From Megascapheus bottae (Eukaryota; Chordata; Mammalia; Rodentia; Geomyidae): a stretch of 64,000 bases of DNA. The notes below the pieces were generated by a model, which saw nothing but the letters and a program-made list of their open reading frames with translations, had not been told where the DNA came from and searched no databases. Within the stretch, counting starts at the first letter, position 1. Every line of letters begins with the position of its first letter. The stretch covers positions 18,578,777 through 18,642,776 of the forward strand of contig JANJXV010000020.1 of assembly GCA_024803745.1 (NCBI GenBank). The letters run 5' to 3'. Below are positions 59,604-64,000 of the stretch, piece after piece. Made by a program: the position numbers and the translations under genes.

Positions 59604-61559
59604 TCATTCCAAAACTCTTGTAGATTATCCAGACTCTGTCCAAAAGCAGTGTTTGTCTCGTCTTCTATTTTGGTCAAGTAACAGTACTTGTCTGACCTAA
59701 TGCCAGAAGTTGCACTATGTTTATTCTCATTCCTACTTCATTATCCTTGTTTATTGTAAGTTTGTGTGTCATGGGAGGAAGATATTCAAGTAATTTGCTA
59801 TTATTGGTCTTTTTCCCTTCCTCTGTTTACCAAGAGGGAAAGAAAGCATGTGACCAGGGTAACGATCACAAATGTGCTGGTAAAATACTATTTGATAAAA
59901 AGCTAATAGTATCTATCAGGAAGAAAATTCTTACCTATACAAGGTTCTTAGCAGGATGCCCCTGGTTTCATATTGCCTGTCTTAGACCTGGGCTCTGAAT
60001 ATTTTAAAAACACAGCTCCCTTGAAATTGTCCTATAAATCAGAGAATAATCTGGCTGAATATCCCAACACTGATCTCTTATTTTTTACTTTCACTGTCCA
60101 TTGGACCCATTGTCCTAAACAATAAAATATTGACCTTGTCTGGGATGCTCTCTCCTATTACTGCCTTTAGCAGCTGATTGAGGTGCCATTCCATACATTC
60201 TGAGCAATTTCTATAGTCTGACTAATGCCCTGTTTGCAAATATATTTACTAACGGGCAGCTGACAGGTGCTCAGCACAAGCTTTACTTTTTCCTATGACA
60301 AAAAGCAAGGCCTAGAATTTTATAACTGAGGAAGGTGCAGTAGTGAGGAAATACATTTTATAAGTCATTTAATGAATGACAAATCGTGCTTCATGTGAGG
60401 TATAGTTAATAGTTCAACTTGGCTCCAGCTGTAAATTTAGGTTTTTTGATCCTTTGTATCTTATTTTTTTTCTAAAAGAAAGAGGAGGAGAGGAAGGAAG
60501 AAGAGAAGGAAAATGGTCAGGGGTTAGAAAGGAATGGAAAGAGAACAAAAAGGGTCCCAGAATTTGTGATCCTCTTGATTCAGCATCTTAATGCTAGAAT
60601 TAGGGGAATGTGCCTCCATTCTGGTAATGGTAATGGGATTCAATGGCAATATCTGTTATGTAAGGTATATTGTCATGTAAATGGTTTTCTTTTCATTTCT
60701 AGTTGTAGTTCACACGTGAACTCATTTCATCCATAAATTGTAAAATTATTATATGTAATATTATTTATCTTTTTAATACTTTTTACAGCTATTTAAAATG
60801 AGTTTTTACTGTAACATGTAGCTAATTATTAGTACACAATAATTTTTACTGCCTTGATAGGAAAAAGTACATATTCTACATTAGCCTTGGTATTTCTTAT
60901 TTCTAGTGTCTGCAAAGATCTTACTGTGCGTAAGTAATTTTTGTTGTTGCATCATTACTCTTTCAATACAGTATTCTTAATAGGATCTTAGATTATTTAT
61001 TTAAGTGAATAAAACCTGCATTGAAAGCCTCTATTTCATTCTCTCGTTCTTTTGGATTCCAAGAAAATAAATATGTGATTTTTGTACAAGATCAAATAAA
61101 AAATTACAAACATAAGCAACCGCGTTAGGCAGTGATAAGCTAACCCAGTTGAACATGTTGATCATTAGCAATACTGAAATTACCAAATGATTGCCAAACT
61201 AGGGTTCTCTACTTGACTTGCACTTTTCTACACTGAGAAAAATAATATATTCTCAGTATGCCTCAGTGCTGACTAATGAAAACTATGAGTAAGTCAGTAC
61301 ACTCATAATTTGCAATTAATAGTTATTACCCAGATTCATTACTGAAAGTGGATAAGTGTGATGATTAAGTAGCTTAACCAATCAGGACAATGGAAATACA
61401 AATTTGTCAGTTACATCTATAATTCAAATTATATCATCTCTTAATGACCAACACTAAATATGAAATATAAGCACTTAAGTTTTCTTCTTGGTTGATTAGC
61501 AAAGATGTACTGCTAAAACTGGAGTTATAATAACAATAACAATAGATAATATTTTAAGA
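59604..61559. other. Unique sequence, no gene seen
   Basis: A purine-rich low-complexity tract occurs at about 60473-60520. The 93-codon plus frame at 59717-59998 has no recognisable domain. Confidence 0.5.
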
Positions 61560-61705
61560 GCTTTCTTGTGTCAGGCACTGGGTTAGATAATTTATGAATA
61601 GCTTAAGCCCTTCTAATAACCCTGCAAGTCAGAGAATTTTTAACACCACTTTACAAAATAGAAGCTAGGATCCTCAGAGCTAAAGTTATTTTGCAATCCA
61701 CATTT
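61560..61705 (-). mobile_element. MIR SINE (mammalian-wide)
   Basis: Plus strand gtgtcaggcactgggttaga, cttctaataaccctgcaag, aacaccactttacaaaatag and the gctaaagttattttgcaa end follow the reverse complement of the MIR 3' half (…cagtgcctggcac…, tgtaaaatgggg in consensus orientation). Strongly diverged, as expected for MIR. Confidence 0.75.
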
Positions 61706-61904
61706 TGTTAATTGATACATAAAATAAGTATGTTACTCTCTGGAGAAAAACCTTTGTCTATTTTTCCACATTTCTGTGATGACAATCTACTTTCCTGAGC
61801 TTGTCTATGAGTTAAAGCAGATAACAGATGTAAGGTTTCTAGCATAGTAGAAATATTGATGTGATAGATTTAAGATCTTCCTGGCCCTGTTTATTTTTAA
61901 CTAC
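61706..61904. other. Unique sequence, no gene seen
   Basis: Nothing recognised. Confidence 0.5.
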
Positions 61905-62030
61905 TCAAAATGTGGTTTCAGAACAGCACCTGGGTGTTGTTACTTGGAAAACAGAACTCATGATTTCCAATACATACCAATCCCCAGTCTGTGCTTTATT
62001 AAGATTGTCAAGTGATGCCAGTGCCTGGCC
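61905..62030 (+). mobile_element. MER5-like non-autonomous hAT element
   Basis: aacagcacctgggtgttgtt, tccccagtctgtgctttatt and gtcaagtgatgccagtgcc parallel the MER5A order ('cagcatcacctggg ... aatctgtgttttaacaagcc ... aggtgattctgatgc'). The terminal inverted repeats are not clear. Confidence 0.55.
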
Positions 62031-62126
62031 CCAGTAAACTCATACACAATAAGGACAGAAAAGGCATTGCTTTTGTAGAAAACATAACTCTGGTAGAACA
62101 AAGAAGGGCTGTTTGTTTTCTGTATG

Positions 62127-62328
62127 GGCTGGGAGTTTGGCCTAGTGGTTAAAGTGCTTGCCTAGCGTGCACGAAGACCCGGGTTTGATTCCTTGGTACC
62201 ACATACATAGAAAAAAGCCGGAAGTGGTGCTAAGGCTCAAGTGGTAGAGCTCTAGCCTTGAGAAAGTCCAAGGACAGTGCTCAGGCCCTGAACTCAAGCC
62301 CAGGACTGGCAAAAAAAAGAAAAATAAT
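62127..62328 (+). mobile_element. IDL-Geo SINE, full length, good internal promoter boxes
   Basis: ggctgggagtttggcctagt (A-box region), acccgggtttgattccttgg (B-box region), linker acatacatagaaaaaagccg, right monomer ggaagtggtgctaaggctca, tctagccttgagaaagtcca, tcaagcccaggactggcaaa and an A-tail. One of the least diverged copies in the window. Its target-site duplication is not obvious. Confidence 0.95.
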
Positions 62329-62330
62329 CT

Positions 62331-62668
62331 GTCTTTGTATGAACAATTCTCTCCTTACCCAACCTGAGCATATCAAATGGCATCATCAGGAAAATAAAAC
62401 AAAAACACTCTGAACCAAAAGATTTACAGTAAAGGAAAAAATGCTAAGAGTAGACAACCTAAAAGTAGAAGTGGTAGAATTTAGGGATTTGTAACTGACA
62501 TTAATTCTTGCTGTGTTTAATACTTGGTGTCCTACAGAATAGTTACCAAAAAATTTTAGGCTTCATATGTATTTAAGTTACATAACTTATGTATAGTTAC
62601 CTTTGAAGGTAATGAGAAATGGTAGATTAATGGAAAGAAGTTAAATTGCCCTTGTAAGAATTAAACAC
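62331..62668. other. Unique sequence between two SINEs
   Basis: Nothing recognised. Confidence 0.5.
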
Positions 62669-62905
62669 AAAGCTCATGCTTGGTGGCTCACGCTTGTAAT
62701 CCTAGCATCTCGGGAGGTTGAGATCTGAGGATCACAGTTCAAAGCCAACCTGGGCACTAAAACATCCCTGAGACTCTTATCTCCAAATAATCAACAGGAA
62801 ACCGAAAGTGGTGCTGTGACTCAAGGGGTAGGGTGGTAGCCTTGAGCTGAAGAGCTCAGGGACAGTGCCCAGGCCCAGAGTTCAAGTTCCACAACTGAAA
62901 AAAAT
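62669..62905 (+). mobile_element. B1-Geo dimer SINE, full length
   Basis: atgcttggtggctcacgctt head, ctcgggaggttgagatctga, aagccaacctgggcactaaa, then right monomer accgaaagtggtgctgtgac, gtagccttgagctgaagagc, agagttcaagttccacaact and a short A-tail. It sits 340 bp from the IDL-Geo copy, allowing a direct comparison of their right halves. Confidence 0.93.
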
Positions 62906-62949
62906 GTATTACAAACAATAAATAAGTTGGTAAATGACTATAGTGATCC

Positions 62950-63028
62950 TCTGCTTCATCTTTTTTATATATTTTTATTGTAATTAAAGAAGGGTTACAT
63001 TATATTCACCAGATTTCTGCTTCATCTT
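62950..63028 (-). mobile_element. Extremely short L1 3'-end insertion
   Basis: The 53 bp at 62963-63015 are the last part of the L1 3'UTR and poly-A in reverse orientation (ttttattgtaattaaagaag, ggttacattatattcaccag). The perfect 13-bp duplication tctgcttcatctt flanks it at 62950-62962 and 63016-63028. Confidence 0.93.
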
Positions 63029-64000
63029 GTTTAAAGAAAACATCACTGCTATTCTTTTTATCTCTCATGATTCTTTTCTTAAATTCAAATGTTCTATTTA
63101 CCTTAAGACTTATAAAACTTCTACCTCAAAATGTTTGCTTTGATCACAATGTGCACTCCTGTTTAACACTCATTGATAACTGCCACTCTATCGTGAATAT
63201 TCTTTTTTAATACACCAAGTTACAGTATGATAGTGTGTACCAACTTATGTTTTATCTCTGTCACCATTTTGATATATTGGAGGAATGATTATGTAGAAAA
63301 TTGAATGGTTTATTGCATCTTAACAGCTTCTGATTTGAAAAATAAATCTGTTGTTCTAACCATGCTCATATTTCAAAAATATAAGGCATTTGAAATTTAA
63401 GAAATGAAATAGAATTGACCGAGATACTGGCTTGACTTCTTTGGATTTACCATGTTTAAACACCATGGAAGCTGCTATGTGAAATGCAGAGAATATAACA
63501 TTGAAATATAACACAAAAGTAGAGCTGCTATGTGAAATGCAGAGAATATAACATTGACAATTTCCAAGAATGTCTGTGATAACTTGCTCCAAATCTAGAA
63601 GAAAGAGATGAGGCCAATTCTTCCTCCTTGAAATTGTTTTATTACATCCTGCTTGATGCAATATTTTACCATATAGTTCATTTTCAGTTTTTTCCCCTCA
63701 ATATTTAATTATCCTATCAGGATGGACAGGGAAGGTCCCTGACTCATATTCCTGGTGTGTTTCTAAAGAGGAGAGCATTGTCAGAAACAAGAAAGTCTCA
63801 CACGTCATTCACATAAGAGCAGTAAACAAGGTTTATAGCTTTCTCTGAGAACTATGTGGCTTGGATGATGTGTAAAATTAACCTCAAGAAGCAGTATCAT
63901 TGATAACAGAAAGATAAAAGAAAACGCTCTAGGAAAAGATAGACCACGCCAATTTAGCTCTTTTGTGTACTAGTGATTATGCTAATTCTTTTATGAGCAT
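63029..64000. other. Unique sequence with a short tandem duplication
   Basis: No gene is seen; the 101-codon minus frame at 63356-63661 has no recognisable motif and overlaps the duplication. Confidence 0.5.
63471..63557. repeat. Tandem duplication, period 53 bp
   Basis: The 34-bp unit starting gctgctatgtgaaatgcaga occurs identically at 63471-63504 and 63524-63557, separated by 19 bp. Perfect identity points to a recent duplication. Confidence 0.95.

Noticed and set aside
59717..59998. 93-codon frame with a hydrophobic N-terminus, considered as a signal-peptide protein
   Set aside because: No recognisable family, no upstream exon or promoter signal, and the hydrophobic start reflects T-rich DNA.
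62127..62328. Periodic recurrence of nearly identical 200-bp units across the window, considered as a novel spaced repeat system
   Set aside because: The spacing is irregular, both orientations occur, and flanking target-site duplications show independent retroposition of IDL-Geo.
1..64000. CRISPR arrays, operons, phage or bacterial defence systems
   Set aside because: There are no regularly spaced direct repeats, no long adjacent reading frames and no bacterial signals; the repeats are mammalian SINEs and LINEs.

Overview
This window looks like non-coding DNA from a rodent nuclear genome, most likely a geomyoid (pocket mouse, kangaroo rat or pocket gopher). The main evidence is the SINE content. 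About a dozen copies are of a dimeric SINE whose left half is a tRNA-Ala/ID-like monomer (A-box tggcctagtggtt, B-box gggttcgattcc) and whose right half carries ccggaagtggtgctgaggct. From memory this matches IDL-Geo, a SINE family described as restricted to Geomyoidea. Alongside it are B1 (7SL-derived) dimers ending in a related right half, rodent-type L1 copies, and fossils common to placental mammals (MIR, MER5-like, old L1M-type L1, a possible Tigger). The DNA is visibly AT-rich, CpG-poor and has no N gaps.

No intact protein-coding gene, rRNA, tRNA gene, CRISPR array, operon or phage is visible. All open frames are short. The longer ones are explained by L1 ORF2 remnants (about 10.8, 46.8-48.4, 49.5 and 56.1 kb), by microsatellites (25.3, 27.5, 30.4 kb) or by chance. 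Three short protein-like stretches (54.4-54.9 kb, 57.8 kb, and minus strand at 59.4 kb) are unassigned and could be pseudogene pieces or exons. The window is therefore an intergenic desert or the inside of a very large intron.

Layout: 1-10.7 kb is mostly unique AT-rich sequence with a few SINEs. 10.7-13.1 kb is a block of two L1 fragments, one carrying a nested IDL-Geo. 13.1-27 kb is unique sequence with scattered SINEs, L1 3' ends, microsatellites and a CTCF-like motif at 21.57 kb. 27.9-31.4 kb is mostly L1: a rodent-specific 3' end and two old L1M-type copies, one traceable for about 1.7 kb. 31.4-45 kb is unique sequence with SINE stacks and a small 5'-inverted L1. 45.8-48.5 kb is a nest: an old L1 fragment carries a SINE that was later split by two L1 insertions, the second with a 5' inversion. 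49-57 kb holds further L1 copies, including a 1.9-kb reverse-transcriptase remnant with a destroyed active site. 57-64 kb is mostly unique, with MIR, MER5-like, SINEs, a 53-bp L1 insertion and a short tandem duplication.

There is no gene set here that works together. What the window records is a history of LINE-1 activity: L1 copies, SINEs moved by L1 machinery, target-site duplications that can be read directly, and microsatellites grown from SINE tails. I did not find a convincing undescribed functional system. The most informative items are the resolvable nested insertion at 46.35-48.49 kb, the twin-primed mini-L1 at 38.42-38.57 kb, and the shared right module of the two dimeric SINE classes.
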